Notes: a model not told the origin generated them from the letters alone. Counted from the stretch's first letter, positions 22,407-31,178 are shown. The stretch is 64,000 nt of DNA from CAYVAP01 sp964343195 (GCA_964343195.1 CAYFIR010000004.1:91576-155575); one strand, 5' to 3'. Numbers and translations: made by a program.

Positions 22407-23363
22407 ATGCAAGTCCTCGAATTTGACCATTTAGAAAAAGAATTTCAGGCGAAAGTTGATGCCGAGCAGAAGATCGAGCCGAAGGACTGGATGCCTGAAA
22501 AGTACCGTAAGACCCAGATTCGCCAGATTTCCCAGCACGCACACAGCGAAATTGTGGGCATGCTACCGGAAGGCAACTGGATTACCCGGGCGCCATCCCT
22601 GCGGCGTAAGGTCGCTCTGCTGGCCAAGGTTCAGGATGAGGCTGGGCACGGGTTGTACCTGTATAGCGCCGCCGAGACCCTCGGCATCAGCCGCGATGAG
22701 ATGACCGAGCAGTTGCTCACCGGCAAGGCCAAATACTCCAGTATTTTCAACTACCCGACTCTGAGTTGGGCCGATATGGGAGCCATTGGCTGGCTGGTCG
22801 ATGGTGCGGCCATTGTCAATCAGGTGATGCTGACCCGTACCTCCTACGGGCCTTATGCCCGCGCCATGGTTCGCATTTGCAAAGAGGAAAGTTTTCACCA
22901 GCGCCAGGGCTACGAGATCATGCTGACTCTCTGCAACGGTACACCCGAGCAGAAAGCCATGGCCCAGGATGCGCTGAATCGATTCTGGTGGCCTTCGCTG
23001 ATGATGTTTGGCCCTCGTGATGCAGAATCGACTCACACTGAGCAGGCTATGAAGTGGAAGATCAAGCGCAAAACCAATGACGAACTGCGCCAGTACTTCA
23101 TCGACATGACTGTTCCTCAGGCAGAGTTACTGGGGCTCACCATTCCAGATCCGGATCTGAAGTGGAACGAAGACCGCGGTCATTATGACTTTGGCGAGAT
23201 CAACTGGGATGAATTCTGGCAGGTAGTCAAAGGCCACGGCCCCTGTAACAAGGAACGCATGGAAGCCCGCCAATCCGCCTATGACAACGGAGCCTGGGTC
23301 CGCGAAGCTGCCCTTGCCCACGCTGAGAAGAAGGCTAAGCGCAGGGCTACACAAGTGGCCTGA
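22407..23363 (+). CDS. paaA: Phenylacetyl-CoA epoxidase catalytic subunit PaaA
   Basis: 318 residues, full length for the family. Ferritin-like di-iron subunit: iron ligands lie in KVQDEAGHGLYLYSAAE (E/H pair) and RICKEESFHQRQGYE (ExxH). HAHSEIVGMLPEGNWITRAP is a family signature. With PaaB, C and D it converts phenylacetyl-CoA to the ring 1,2-epoxide using O2 and electrons from PaaE. A repeat-rich gap of 212 bp precedes it and 120 bp follows, unusually wide for this operon. Confidence 0.97.
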   Translation: MQVLEFDHLEKEFQAKVDAEQKIEPKDWMPEKYRKTQIRQISQHAHSEIVGMLPEGNWITRAPSLRRKVALLAKVQDEAGHGLYLYSAAETLGISRDEMTEQLLTGKAKYSSIFNYPTLSWADMGAIGWLVDGAAIVNQVMLTRTSYGPYARAMVRICKEESFHQRQGYEIMLTLCNGTPEQKAMAQDALNRFWWPSLMMFGPRDAESTHTEQAMKWKIKRKTNDELRQYFIDMTVPQAELLGLTIPDPDLKWNEDRGHYDFGEINWDEFWQVVKGHGPCNKERMEARQSAYDNGAWVREAALAHAEKKAKRRATQVA

Positions 23364-23379
23364 AAGTAAGGCCAGCTAA

Positions 23380-23478
23380 GGTATATAAGGGGTATAGCGT
23401 GTATAAAGGCATGATGGTCATCGCCCTGCCCCATATTACCCCTATAAACCATATTTCCCTTATCCCCCCTTATCCAAC
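23380..23478. repeat. Hairpin-prone GGTATA/AAGG repeat between paaA and paaB
   Basis: GGTATATAAGGGGTATAGCG and GTGTATAAAGG face CCCCATATTACCCCTATAAA and CCCTTATCC, forming an imperfect inverted repeat. A related element lies at 55195-55247. Both resemble the low-complexity AAGGTGTA-type intergenic elements common in Bacteroidota. Confidence 0.55.
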
Positions 23479-23483
23479 CCACT

Positions 23484-23771
23484 ATGTCCAAGAAACAATG
23501 GCCCCTCTGGGAAGTCTTCATCCGTAGCAAAAACGGGCTGGAGCACCGCCACGCGGGTAGCCTGCACGCCGCTGATGCCCAGATGGCGATGGAAAATGCC
23601 CGCGATGTCTATACCCGCCGCAGCGAAGGCGTCAGCATCTGGGTCGTCGAATCCAAACACATCACCGCTTCCAACCCCGAGAAAAGCGGCGAACTGTTCG
23701 AGCCCGCCAAAGACAAAGCCTACCGCCATCCGACCTTCTATGACCTGCCGGATGAGGTGAAGCATATGTAG
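23484..23771 (+). CDS. paaB: Phenylacetyl-CoA epoxidase subunit PaaB
   Basis: 95 residues: MSKKQWPLWEVFIRSKNGLE, HRHAGSLHAADAQMAMENAR, DVYTRRSEGVSIWVVES. This is the characteristic small PaaB subunit that bridges PaaAC heterodimers. The usual RxGLxHxHxGSLHAAD pattern is present. Spacing to paaA is 120 bp, to paaC 77 bp; both gaps contain repeats. Confidence 0.96.
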   Translation: MSKKQWPLWEVFIRSKNGLEHRHAGSLHAADAQMAMENARDVYTRRSEGVSIWVVESKHITASNPEKSGELFEPAKDKAYRHPTFYDLPDEVKHM

Positions 23772-23776
23772 TTGAG

Positions 23777-23840
23777 ATTGCTGCGCCGTGAGACCTGTGC
23801 TAAGCGCAGTTGAAGGGAAATGGTCTGACCTCTGACTTCT
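23777..23840 (+). repeat. Intergenic repeat between paaB and paaC
   Basis: Starts with GCTGCGCCGTGAGACCTGTG and CTAAGCGCAGTTGAAG, which matches imperfectly GCTGCGCTGCGAGACTTGTG / CTGAGCGTAGCCGAAG at 24611-24647 after paaC. It ends with TCTGACCTCTGACTTCTC just before the paaC start codon. Confidence 0.7.
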
Positions 23841-23848
23841 CTTTCTAT

Positions 23849-24604
23849 ATGGAAAATCAAGATTTGTATCAATACCTCCTCCTCCTCGGCGACAACCCGC
23901 TGATCATCGGGCACCGCCTCTCTGAACTGTGTGGCCATGGCCCATCGCTGGAGACGGACATCGCGCTGACCAACATGTCCCTGGACCTGTTTGGCCAGGT
24001 GCGGAATTACTTTCAGTATGCAGCGGAGATCAAGGGTGGCGACGCCACCGAGGACAGCATCGCGATGCTGCGGCAGCCCAATGAATACCGCCACGTTAAC
24101 CTGATGGAGCAACCCAACACAGACTTTGCCTGGGTGATCGCACGGCAGTTTTTCTTCGATGCCTATCACATGCCGCTGCTTCAGCAGTTGATGGAAAGCA
24201 AAGATGAGCGCATCGCCGCCATCGCCGCCAAGTCCATCAAGGAAGTGGCCTATCACCTGGACGTTTCACGAGCATGGTTAATCCGTCTGGGTGACGGAAC
24301 AGAGGAGAGCCATCAGCGCATGCAGGCTGCGGTGGATTACCTGCTGCCATATGCCATGGAGTTGGTTGAGCCGACAGATGTGGAACTTCGCATGCAGGAA
24401 GCCGGAATAGGAGCGGATTTGAACGAGGTAAAAGCAGCTTTCAACCAGGCCATTGATGAAGCGCTGATTGAAGCAACCCTGGCCAAGCCCGACCTGACCT
24501 TCACCCAAAAGGGCGGAAAAATGGGTCGTCACACAGAGCACCTGGGCTATATTTTAGCTGAGCTTCAGTACATGCAACGGGCCTATCCGAATATGGAGTG
24601 GTAA
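23849..24604 (+). CDS. paaC: Phenylacetyl-CoA epoxidase structural subunit PaaC
   Basis: 251 residues from ATG 23849 (MENQDLYQYLLLLGDNPLII). A TTG 39 bp upstream lies inside repeat DNA and is rejected as start. Ferritin-like fold without a full di-iron site; RLSELCGHGPSLETDIALTN, MDLFGQ-like MSLDLFGQVRNYF and KSIKEVAYHLDVSRAWLIRL are PaaC signatures. PaaC pairs with PaaA to form the stable core of the epoxidase. The 3' gap to paaD is about 500 bp and consists of repeat DNA. Confidence 0.95.
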   Translation: MENQDLYQYLLLLGDNPLIIGHRLSELCGHGPSLETDIALTNMSLDLFGQVRNYFQYAAEIKGGDATEDSIAMLRQPNEYRHVNLMEQPNTDFAWVIARQFFFDAYHMPLLQQLMESKDERIAAIAAKSIKEVAYHLDVSRAWLIRLGDGTEESHQRMQAAVDYLLPYAMELVEPTDVELRMQEAGIGADLNEVKAAFNQAIDEALIEATLAKPDLTFTQKGGKMGRHTEHLGYILAELQYMQRAYPNMEW

Positions 24605-24606
24605 GA

Positions 24607-24647
24607 AAGATCGCTGCGCTGCGAGACTTGTGCTGAGCGTAGCCGAA
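24607..24647 (+). repeat. Second copy of GCTGCG...CCGAAG intergenic repeat
   Basis: Imperfect direct copy of the element at 23777-23816, in both cases just after a paa stop codon. The phrase CTGAGCGTAGCCGAAG is typical of dispersed Bacteroidota intergenic repeats. Confidence 0.65.
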
Positions 24648-24770
24648 GTAAATCAGACCATTCCGATCAGTTCGAAAAGCTCACTGACCGGAATTGAGAG
24701 AAGCGAGAGAAGAATGAAGTTGCTACCTTGCAGTGGACACAAAAGTTAAGAGCCACTAGTCCTCTCAACC

Positions 24771-25090
24771 TTCTCTCCGCGTGAAAAAGATTCTTCTCTG
24801 CGTGCCCTGCGCCTCTGCGTGAGACCCTTCTTCTCCGCGGCTCCTTCTCTCCGCGTGAAAAAGATTCTTCTCTGCGTACCCTGCGCCTCTACGTGAGATC
24901 CTTCTTCTCAGCGCCTCCTTCTCTCCGCGAGAAAAACAAGGCTCTTCTCTGCGTACCCTGCGCCTCTGCGTGAGATCCTTCTTCTCCGCGTCTCCTTCTC
25001 TCCGCGTGAAAAGCAAGGCTCTTCTCTGCGTGACCTGCGCCTCTACGTGAGATCCTTCTTCTCCGCGTTTCCTTCTCTCCGCGTGAAAAA
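24771..25090. repeat. Four and a fraction tandem 74-77 bp units upstream of paaD
   Basis: Units begin with TTCTCTCCGCG at 24771, 24845, 24919, 24996 and 25073, giving periods of 74, 74, 77 and 77 bp. Each carries CTTCTCTGCGT...CCTGCGCCTCT(G/A)CGTGAGA. The last partial unit runs to within 11 bp of the paaD start. On the minus strand it reads as a spurious Glu/Arg-rich protein (HAEAQ...TQRR), as such repeats do in many genomes. Confidence 0.93.
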
Positions 25091-25100
25091 AATAGCCAAA

Positions 25101-25598
25101 ATGATCGCCAAAGACATCACCCACAAAGCCGTCGCCGATCTACTCCGCGAAGTTTCCGACCCGGAGATCCCCGTGCTCAGCGTGCTCGACATGGGCATTA
25201 TCCGCCGGGTGGACGTAGACGACACGCAGGTGCAGGTGGACATCACCCCCACTTATTCCGGCTGTCCGGCGATGGATACAATAGCAGTAGATATCAAGCG
25301 AGCGCTGGCAAAAGGCGGCTTCGACACCAGGGTAAAACTGGTGCTGGCACCTGCGTGGACCACCGACTGGATCACCCCCGAAGGCCGCCGCAAGCTGGAA
25401 GCATACGGCATCGCTGCCCCCCTTGATCAAGGCCTCGACAAAGCCGCTCTCCTCGGTGAGTCCAACCTCGTCAAATGCCCCCAATGCGGCTCTCACAATA
25501 CCCGCATGGTCAACAGATTTGGCTCCACCGCCTGCAAAGCACTCTTTCAGTGCAATGAGTGTCAGGAGCCGTTTGACTATTTTAAATGTCTAAAGTGA
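25101..25598 (+). CDS. paaD: Phenylacetate pathway protein PaaD
   Basis: 165 residues from ATG 25101 (MIAKDITHKAVADLLREVSD); the frame is open further upstream but only through repeat DNA. N-terminal MIP18/DUF59 fold (DPEIPVLSVLDMGIIRRVDV, TYSGCPAMDTI) and a C-terminal zinc-ribbon-like part (CPQCGSHNT...CNECQEPFDYFKC). PaaD is thought to help mature or supply the metal site of the epoxidase. Starting only a few bases after a tandem repeat array, its translation signals are embedded in repeat DNA. Confidence 0.95.
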   Translation: MIAKDITHKAVADLLREVSDPEIPVLSVLDMGIIRRVDVDDTQVQVDITPTYSGCPAMDTIAVDIKRALAKGGFDTRVKLVLAPAWTTDWITPEGRRKLEAYGIAAPLDQGLDKAALLGESNLVKCPQCGSHNTRMVNRFGSTACKALFQCNECQEPFDYFKCLK

Positions 25599-25677
25599 AA
25601 AGAAGTCAGACCACATTGTTGTCAGAAGCGAGACAAGAACAGACACCTTCTTTGTCTAACTTCTGACAGGCGCAGCC

Positions 25678-25697
25678 GATCTGACCTCTGACTTCTA
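25678..25697 (+). repeat. ATCTGACCTCTGACTTCT element before paaI
   Basis: Single copy of the element also found at 7189-7205 (before the Roco gene) and 23824-23840 (before paaC), again 13-20 bp from a start codon. Confidence 0.75.
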
Positions 25698-25710
25698 AAA
25701 CTCTTCCCCT

Positions 25711-26127
25711 ATGCCTTCCCCCCGCTCCGCATACGATCAGATGATGGAAAAAGACTATGCCAGCCAGTGGCTGGGCCTGGAGTCTGTGCTTATCGAGGAG
25801 GGCCACTGTCAACTACGCATGGTCGTTCGTAAGGAGATGCTCAATGGCTTTGGCATCCTTCATGGCGGCATAGCTTATGCCCTGGCGGACAGTGCCCTTG
25901 CCTTTGCGGCTAATAGCTATGGTCGATTGTCCGTGACGATTCAGGGTAGCATCAATTTTGCACAGTCTGCCAGGGAAGGAGATGTGCTGATCGCCGATGC
26001 TCGGGTATTGCAAATGGGGCATCGAACTGGCGATATTGATGTGAATATTTATCTTGATGAGCACCCGGCAGAAGTCTATTATCGGTTAAGGGGAACTGTA
26101 TACCGCAGCAGCAAGACAATAGGGTAG
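25711..26127 (+). CDS. paaI: Hotdog-fold acyl-CoA thioesterase PaaI
   Basis: 138 residues. Hotdog fold with the PaaI active-site signature NGFGILHGGIAYALADSALA and the later SINFAQSAREGDVLIADARV strand. PaaI hydrolyses hydroxyphenylacetyl-CoA and related stalled thioesters, releasing CoA. It ends the visible paa cluster; paaF, G, H, J, K and Z are not in the window. A repeat-containing gap of 112 bp separates it from paaD. Confidence 0.93.
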   Translation: MPSPRSAYDQMMEKDYASQWLGLESVLIEEGHCQLRMVVRKEMLNGFGILHGGIAYALADSALAFAANSYGRLSVTIQGSINFAQSAREGDVLIADARVLQMGHRTGDIDVNIYLDEHPAEVYYRLRGTVYRSSKTIG

Positions 26128-26188
26128 GGATTTTGAAAAAAATTCACCTTTCATTCAATTTTTGCACTGGATTTGCGGTTAAGTAAAT

Positions 26189-27127
26189 ATGATGCGCCTT
26201 CGAATAGTTTGGGGACTGATATTTCAACTCGCCTTTCTTGCTACCTGGGGTCAGTCGGCCAATGCGCTACTATATTCAACGCCAGTTGCAGATACCCTGC
26301 GGGTGATGCCTGTAGATACCTGGTTGTGGGAAATTACTCATCCCGATTTTAGGGACACCAGCTATTTATATGCCATCCTGCCGGAATTACCGGGGGACCA
26401 ATTTGAAATTCCGGCCGAGGTTTATCGATTCGCAAGGAATCAGGAAAAACTTGTGCTGGCCATTGATCCCCGAAATCCCCCACTAGACAATCTTCATAGA
26501 GTCGAAGTTCCGCTGGATTCTACCCTTGAAGAGCTACTGGTTCCCGCCGATTATCTTTCCCTGAAAGCCTGGGTCAAAGATTCGCTGTCTTCCCTGAGCT
26601 ACTACAAATTTCAGATGAGGTACCCTCCTTCGGTGCTAGAGCGGCAGTTTATGAAGGATTATTGCCTGAGCGAACAGGATCAGCCGCCAACCGCCATGGT
26701 GGAGTACACGCTCTTACAGGAACTAAAGCTCCCATTATTAAAAATCGGAACGGACTGGACACGCATTGCATGGCTCGATGTTTACAGTTATCAGGCCCAG
26801 ACCTGGCATTTATGGAATACTTACCAGGAACGAGCCATCAAGTGCGAAATCTACCAGGCCATGTTGCGAGCCTATTTTCAGCAGGATCTGGACAGGGTAT
26901 GGTTATTGGCACAGTCAGCGCCGGATCTGGGCTACAAAGTTGGAGGATTGCTGGAAGCCCGGAACGAAGCCTGGGTTAAAACGTTGGCCCTTCATCTTCC
27001 AATGGAGCGCCTGTTGATAGCCGTCAATGCAGCTCAGCTAGCTGGGGAATATGGCATGATTCACCAGTTGCGAAAACAGGGTTACAGGTTTAAACCCATA
27101 TATTTGAGCCCCAATGTCCAGCCATAA
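26189..27127 (+). CDS. Degenerate TraB/GumN-like secreted protein
   Basis: 312 residues with signal peptide (MMRLRIVWGLIFQLAFLATW). The overall pattern follows the TraB/GumN (Tiki-like) metalloprotease family: an N-terminal WEITHP...SYLYAILPELPGD, a helical middle (MVEYTLLQELKLPLLKIGT, ...LDVYSYQAQTW) and the C-terminal LIAVNAAQLAGEYGMIHQLR, KQGYRFKPI. Both GxxH metal-binding motifs of the family appear to be lost: the first place reads AILP and the second NAAQ. If the assignment is right this is a catalytically dead relative. It is single, 62 bp after paaI. Confidence 0.55.
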   Translation: MMRLRIVWGLIFQLAFLATWGQSANALLYSTPVADTLRVMPVDTWLWEITHPDFRDTSYLYAILPELPGDQFEIPAEVYRFARNQEKLVLAIDPRNPPLDNLHRVEVPLDSTLEELLVPADYLSLKAWVKDSLSSLSYYKFQMRYPPSVLERQFMKDYCLSEQDQPPTAMVEYTLLQELKLPLLKIGTDWTRIAWLDVYSYQAQTWHLWNTYQERAIKCEIYQAMLRAYFQQDLDRVWLLAQSAPDLGYKVGGLLEARNEAWVKTLALHLPMERLLIAVNAAQLAGEYGMIHQLRKQGYRFKPIYLSPNVQP

Positions 27128-27246
27128 TGCTTCATATTTGAAAAAATCTCGGTCTGGATACTGAATATTGAGCATAATACTGCCACTGTAAATAATTTAA
27201 CGGTTAACTTCGTTACTTAACACTCAACCAAAGAACTGGAAATCAA

Positions 27247-30003
27247 ATGGTAACAGTGGGGAGGCCCTATCAAGAAGCTGGCTCTGCCTCTATGGGGGCG
27301 AGTTGGAAATGGGATCTGGAGAAAAAGCCAGCCTTTATCATCATCCTGGCAGGAATCATGGGGGCCCTGATCGGTTATGGCCTTGATGTGTGGACACCTA
27401 CCATGGTGGTGTATCCAGAGCTATATCTTAGCTGGGCAGGGTTATGCATATTCTCCGGCATCCTGATATGGTTCAGTGCCGGAGTGAGGGTATACCAAAA
27501 GCAGATTACCTCGAGCTTGCTTGTATTGGGATATCTTTCCCTCATCCTGATTGGATTCATCAACAACCTGCCACTTCCGGCTGTGGCCCTTCTGGCTGCT
27601 GCACAACTGCTGATGGCCCTTTCATTCAACCACTGGGTTGAATACTTTCTGTTTACCCTGATCTCGCTGGGGGTGTACCTCTTTTGTGTGCTGAACCTTT
27701 CCCAATTCCTGAACGGTTGGCCCCTTTTCATGGGACTCATGGCGAGTGCCACCTTTGCAGGAGGGTTGTTTACCTGGTGGAGAGTTGGGAAGCTGGATCC
27801 TGAAACACCCGCTGACCAGTTGATATCGCACCTGATGGACCAGGATGAAGACGCCATGTTTCTTATGAGTTATGATGGTGAACGAGTTGTATTTCAGAAT
27901 TATGCAGCTATCCAGTTCCTGGTACAAATGGGATTGGCCCCAGATATCGAGGGAGCTGACCTGCTAGCCAAGCTCGACATCAGCAATGTGTACCTGCAGG
28001 AGCATATGCAGGATACTGCACCCAGTACCCCGGAAAAACAGTACCTGCAGACCCGTGATGCCCAGGGCAATGAGGTTAGACTTGAGTTGGTCCTTTCGAA
28101 GCTGCCACTGCCAGACGCCTCCTATTATCGGCTAAAGATCATAGACATCACCCAGCGGGTGGAGCGGGAGTATAGCATTCGCAGAAGCCTGGGCATTCAC
28201 CAGTCCTTGATGTTTGCCATGCCGGATCTCATTATTTCAATGGACGGAGAGGATAACATCCTGACCCTCCATGCTCCGAAGCAGATTCGCAACCGGGTGA
28301 AACTCAACACATTTGAAGGACAACCCCTCAAACGACTGATACAGACGTTTCTAAAGCCAGATGACCAGGAAAGGGTCCTGGACCTGATTGACCGGGCCCG
28401 GAGAACAGGGCAGCTGCAGGAGCTGGATTTTCAGTTTGGTTTTGAAAGCGAGGAGCTGCATTTCGAACTGCGCCTCATGAAGATGCAGTCTGGAGATGAA
28501 CTGTTGGGAATCCTGCGCGACATCACCGTGACACGGCGTACCGCGATGGCACTTCAACGCTCTGAAGACAACTTTCAGGAAGTTTTCAACTCCAGCAAAG
28601 GAGGCATGATGATCCTCGACCAGGAAACATTCCGTCCAGTAGATGTCAACACCCGTGCGGCCCTCCTACTGGGATATGAATCCGAAAAGTTACTCAACAG
28701 CTCATTGCTGGATCTGATAGAAGTAGATGACTTCACCGCCTTCACCACCTACCTGGAGCAGGCCCTTGATCACGAACCTCAACATTTCGATACCCGCCTG
28801 ATAGGTCAGGATGGACGGGCTATTGAAGTTGAGATGCACATCAAACACACCCGCCTCGACGGGATTGAGCGACTGATGGTGATATTTGAAGACATTGCGG
28901 ATCAAATTCACAAGCGGAAGGCTTTAGCAGAAAGTGAGTTGAAATACCGGGCTCTCGTAGAAAACATGAACGAAGGGTTGATTCTCACGGACCCTGATGA
29001 ACGAATCCTTTTTGTCAATCGGCGAATGCAGGAGGTGTTGGGATTGTCAGAAGAGGAAATTCTGGGAAAAACCTCTTATGAACTCCTGGGGCAGGGACTC
29101 AATGAAGAATTGATTCAGGAAAAATCCCTGTTACGCAGAGCCGGGGAGTCGGATGAATACGAGCTGAGATTTGTGAGAAGGGATGAGCGTGAAGTCTGGC
29201 TCCTGGTTTCAGGTGCTCCATATATGGATCATCAGGGCCGTACGATAGGCTCCATCGCCATTATCACGGATATTTCTGACCGAAAAACCACCGAGAAAAA
29301 ACTGACGGAGAAGAAAAACGAGCTCGATTCATTTATTTATAAGGCTTCTCATGATCTGCGGGGCCCACTCGCTTCCATCATTGGAGTGACCAATATTGCC
29401 AAAGGTGAGGTGAATGAAGAAAAAGCCAATCGATACCTCGACCTGATCGGTCGTAGTACCAAGAAGCTGGACATTATTCTCGGAGAATTGCTGGATGCCA
29501 CACGCATCAACCACCAACCAGTTAACCTGGAGCCAGTTAACGTCGCCGAACTGGTAGAAACCACCCTTCATGAATTGGAGCAACTAATTGAAGAGGGCTC
29601 AGTAGAGTTGCAGGCCGATGTACCCAAGGGATTGCAGTTTATGACCGATCCCTATCTGCTTCAATCCATGCTGCAAAACCTGGTGATCAATGGCATCACC
29701 TATGCCGATCCTGAGCAGGATAAGCCTTATGTGAAAGTGACCGTCAAGCCAAAATCTGGTGGCCGCATCGAACTAAAAGTCAAGGATAATGGCATTGGCA
29801 TAGCCGACCGGATCAAGCCGAAAATATTCGAAATTTTCTACCGTGGACATAACCAGTCCAATGGCTCCGGACTGGGACTGTACATTGTCAAGACCGCCTG
29901 TGAAAAGCTGGGAGGCGAGGTCTCCTTCACATCCACAGAAGGCGAAGGCTCGACTTTTTCGATCAAGCTCCCGTTGCCTGTACACGCCATGGCGAGTAAT
30001 TAA
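27247..30003 (+). CDS. Multi-PAS membrane sensor histidine kinase
   Basis: 918 residues. Six or so membrane helices fill residues 28-180 (PAFIIILAGIMGALIGYGLD onward), followed by about four PAS/PAC modules (about 195-300, 320-430, 435-555, 560-685; for example NFQEVFNSSKGGMMILDQE and LVENMNEGLILTDPDERILF). The dimerisation domain has the phosphoacceptor His in YKASHDLRGPLASIIGV at about residue 702. ATPase boxes: NLVINGITYADPEQ, KDNGIGIADRIKPKIFEIF, GSGLGLYIVKTACEKLGG. No response regulator gene is adjacent, so it is an orphan kinase. The PAS array suggests integration of several cues. A second ATG at codon 17 could also be the start. Confidence 0.92.
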   Translation: MVTVGRPYQEAGSASMGASWKWDLEKKPAFIIILAGIMGALIGYGLDVWTPTMVVYPELYLSWAGLCIFSGILIWFSAGVRVYQKQITSSLLVLGYLSLILIGFINNLPLPAVALLAAAQLLMALSFNHWVEYFLFTLISLGVYLFCVLNLSQFLNGWPLFMGLMASATFAGGLFTWWRVGKLDPETPADQLISHLMDQDEDAMFLMSYDGERVVFQNYAAIQFLVQMGLAPDIEGADLLAKLDISNVYLQEHMQDTAPSTPEKQYLQTRDAQGNEVRLELVLSKLPLPDASYYRLKIIDITQRVEREYSIRRSLGIHQSLMFAMPDLIISMDGEDNILTLHAPKQIRNRVKLNTFEGQPLKRLIQTFLKPDDQERVLDLIDRARRTGQLQELDFQFGFESEELHFELRLMKMQSGDELLGILRDITVTRRTAMALQRSEDNFQEVFNSSKGGMMILDQETFRPVDVNTRAALLLGYESEKLLNSSLLDLIEVDDFTAFTTYLEQALDHEPQHFDTRLIGQDGRAIEVEMHIKHTRLDGIERLMVIFEDIADQIHKRKALAESELKYRALVENMNEGLILTDPDERILFVNRRMQEVLGLSEEEILGKTSYELLGQGLNEELIQEKSLLRRAGESDEYELRFVRRDEREVWLLVSGAPYMDHQGRTIGSIAIITDISDRKTTEKKLTEKKNELDSFIYKASHDLRGPLASIIGVTNIAKGEVNEEKANRYLDLIGRSTKKLDIILGELLDATRINHQPVNLEPVNVAELVETTLHELEQLIEEGSVELQADVPKGLQFMTDPYLLQSMLQNLVINGITYADPEQDKPYVKVTVKPKSGGRIELKVKDNGIGIADRIKPKIFEIFYRGHNQSNGSGLGLYIVKTACEKLGGEVSFTSTEGEGSTFSIKLPLPVHAMASN

Positions 30004-30097
30004 ACCTCTACCAATGGCTTAATTGGGCTTTTCTTGTTAGCTTGAAAGCATCTTCATTGTCTGCTCCCATGGCTAGAGCAGGTAAACGCGGGTGCAA

Positions 30098-31168
30098 ATG
30101 TCATTACTGGAACAACTCAGTTTTTCAGAGAATCAGAAAAGAGGAGTACTGATTCTTGGCCTGATCATCGTCCTGGCGATGGGAGGCTGGGCATTGTGGA
30201 ATGTACTCCGGCCAGAAGTACAGAATATTCCCTTTGGGCTGGAATCAGACGTCGATTCCCTGCGACAGATTGCTGAAACTCCAGAATTTTTCGTGGATGT
30301 GAATGGGGCTGACTCATCAGAATTTACCCGTCTGCGAGGGATAGGGCCTGTTTTAGCCAGTCGCATCGTTCGATTCAGAGAAAAAGCAGGTGGATTTGAT
30401 TCTATTCAGCAGGTTGCAGCGACTTATGGACTATCAGGCGAAACATTCGATTACATTGTTCCATACCTGAGGCTGGATTCAGCCCTTTTGGTGGCCTATC
30501 GCCAGCAACTGCCTCATGAGTCGCCGGCAACACCAGCCAGAAAACTGGATTTAAATGAAGCGTCAGCCTCTGAACTGGAAAGGTTGCCTGGCATCGGCCC
30601 GGTGCTGAGCAAGCGAATTGTGAAATATCGGAATAGCCTGGGGGGATTTCAGTCAGTTGATGACCTGAGCGAGGTTTATGGACTCCCACCCGAGACCCTG
30701 ATTAAGATCCGTCCCTTGTTAACCCTTCAATCCGCTGTGGCTGAACAGGACGAAGGGCCTGATCTGATTTTCCCCATTGACCTGAATACCTCAGATGAGC
30801 AGGCCCTCGCCCGGATTCCGGGGCTAGGGGAGCGGGAGGCGCAGCGAATAGTCAAGTTCCGGGAACTCCTCGGATTTTACTATCAGACAGATCAACTCTC
30901 TCAGGTGTATGGCCTGGATTCAGAGCAGGTCACAAAGCTTTCCCCATACCTTAAGATTGGTGATTTGTCCATGTTTCCACGCTGGGATCTCAACGAGGCC
31001 GATTCCAGGCAATTGGGATATTTGGGACACATCAATGGGGCCACGGCAGATGCCATCATTCAATACCGCAACCAAATCGGTGAGTTCGAATCCTGGGACG
31101 AAGTAAAATTAATTCCAGGCCTTTCCCCGGAGGCATTTTCAGAGCTAAAAATATACTTCAAAATATAA
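30098..31168 (+). CDS. Membrane-anchored protein with four helix-hairpin-helix domains
   Basis: 356 residues from ATG 30098 (a GTG two codons upstream is possible). One N-terminal membrane helix (GVLILGLIIVLAMGGWALW), then four ComEA-like HhH units: FTRLRGIGPVLASRIVRFRE, LERLPGIGPVLSKRIVKYRN, LARIPGLGEREAQRIVKFRE, and a diverged LGYLGHINGATADAIIQYRN. HhH pairs bind DNA backbones without sequence specificity. ComEA proteins usually have one such pair; this has four in tandem. A role in DNA uptake or surface DNA binding is plausible but unproven. It ends 10 bp before apt, probably the same transcript. Confidence 0.85.
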   Translation: MSLLEQLSFSENQKRGVLILGLIIVLAMGGWALWNVLRPEVQNIPFGLESDVDSLRQIAETPEFFVDVNGADSSEFTRLRGIGPVLASRIVRFREKAGGFDSIQQVAATYGLSGETFDYIVPYLRLDSALLVAYRQQLPHESPATPARKLDLNEASASELERLPGIGPVLSKRIVKYRNSLGGFQSVDDLSEVYGLPPETLIKIRPLLTLQSAVAEQDEGPDLIFPIDLNTSDEQALARIPGLGEREAQRIVKFRELLGFYYQTDQLSQVYGLDSEQVTKLSPYLKIGDLSMFPRWDLNEADSRQLGYLGHINGATADAIIQYRNQIGEFESWDEVKLIPGLSPEAFSELKIYFKI

Positions 31169-31178
31169 CCCAACCCGC

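Noticed and set aside
24765..25124. Minus-strand Arg/Glu-rich protein (119 codons)
   Set aside because: It is the translation of the 74-77 bp tandem repeat; such HAEAQ/TQRR peptides are well known annotation artefacts.
31077..31093. GGTGAGTTCGAATCCTG, a tRNA T-arm-like sequence
   Set aside because: It lies within the HhH coding region and no cloverleaf can be drawn around it.
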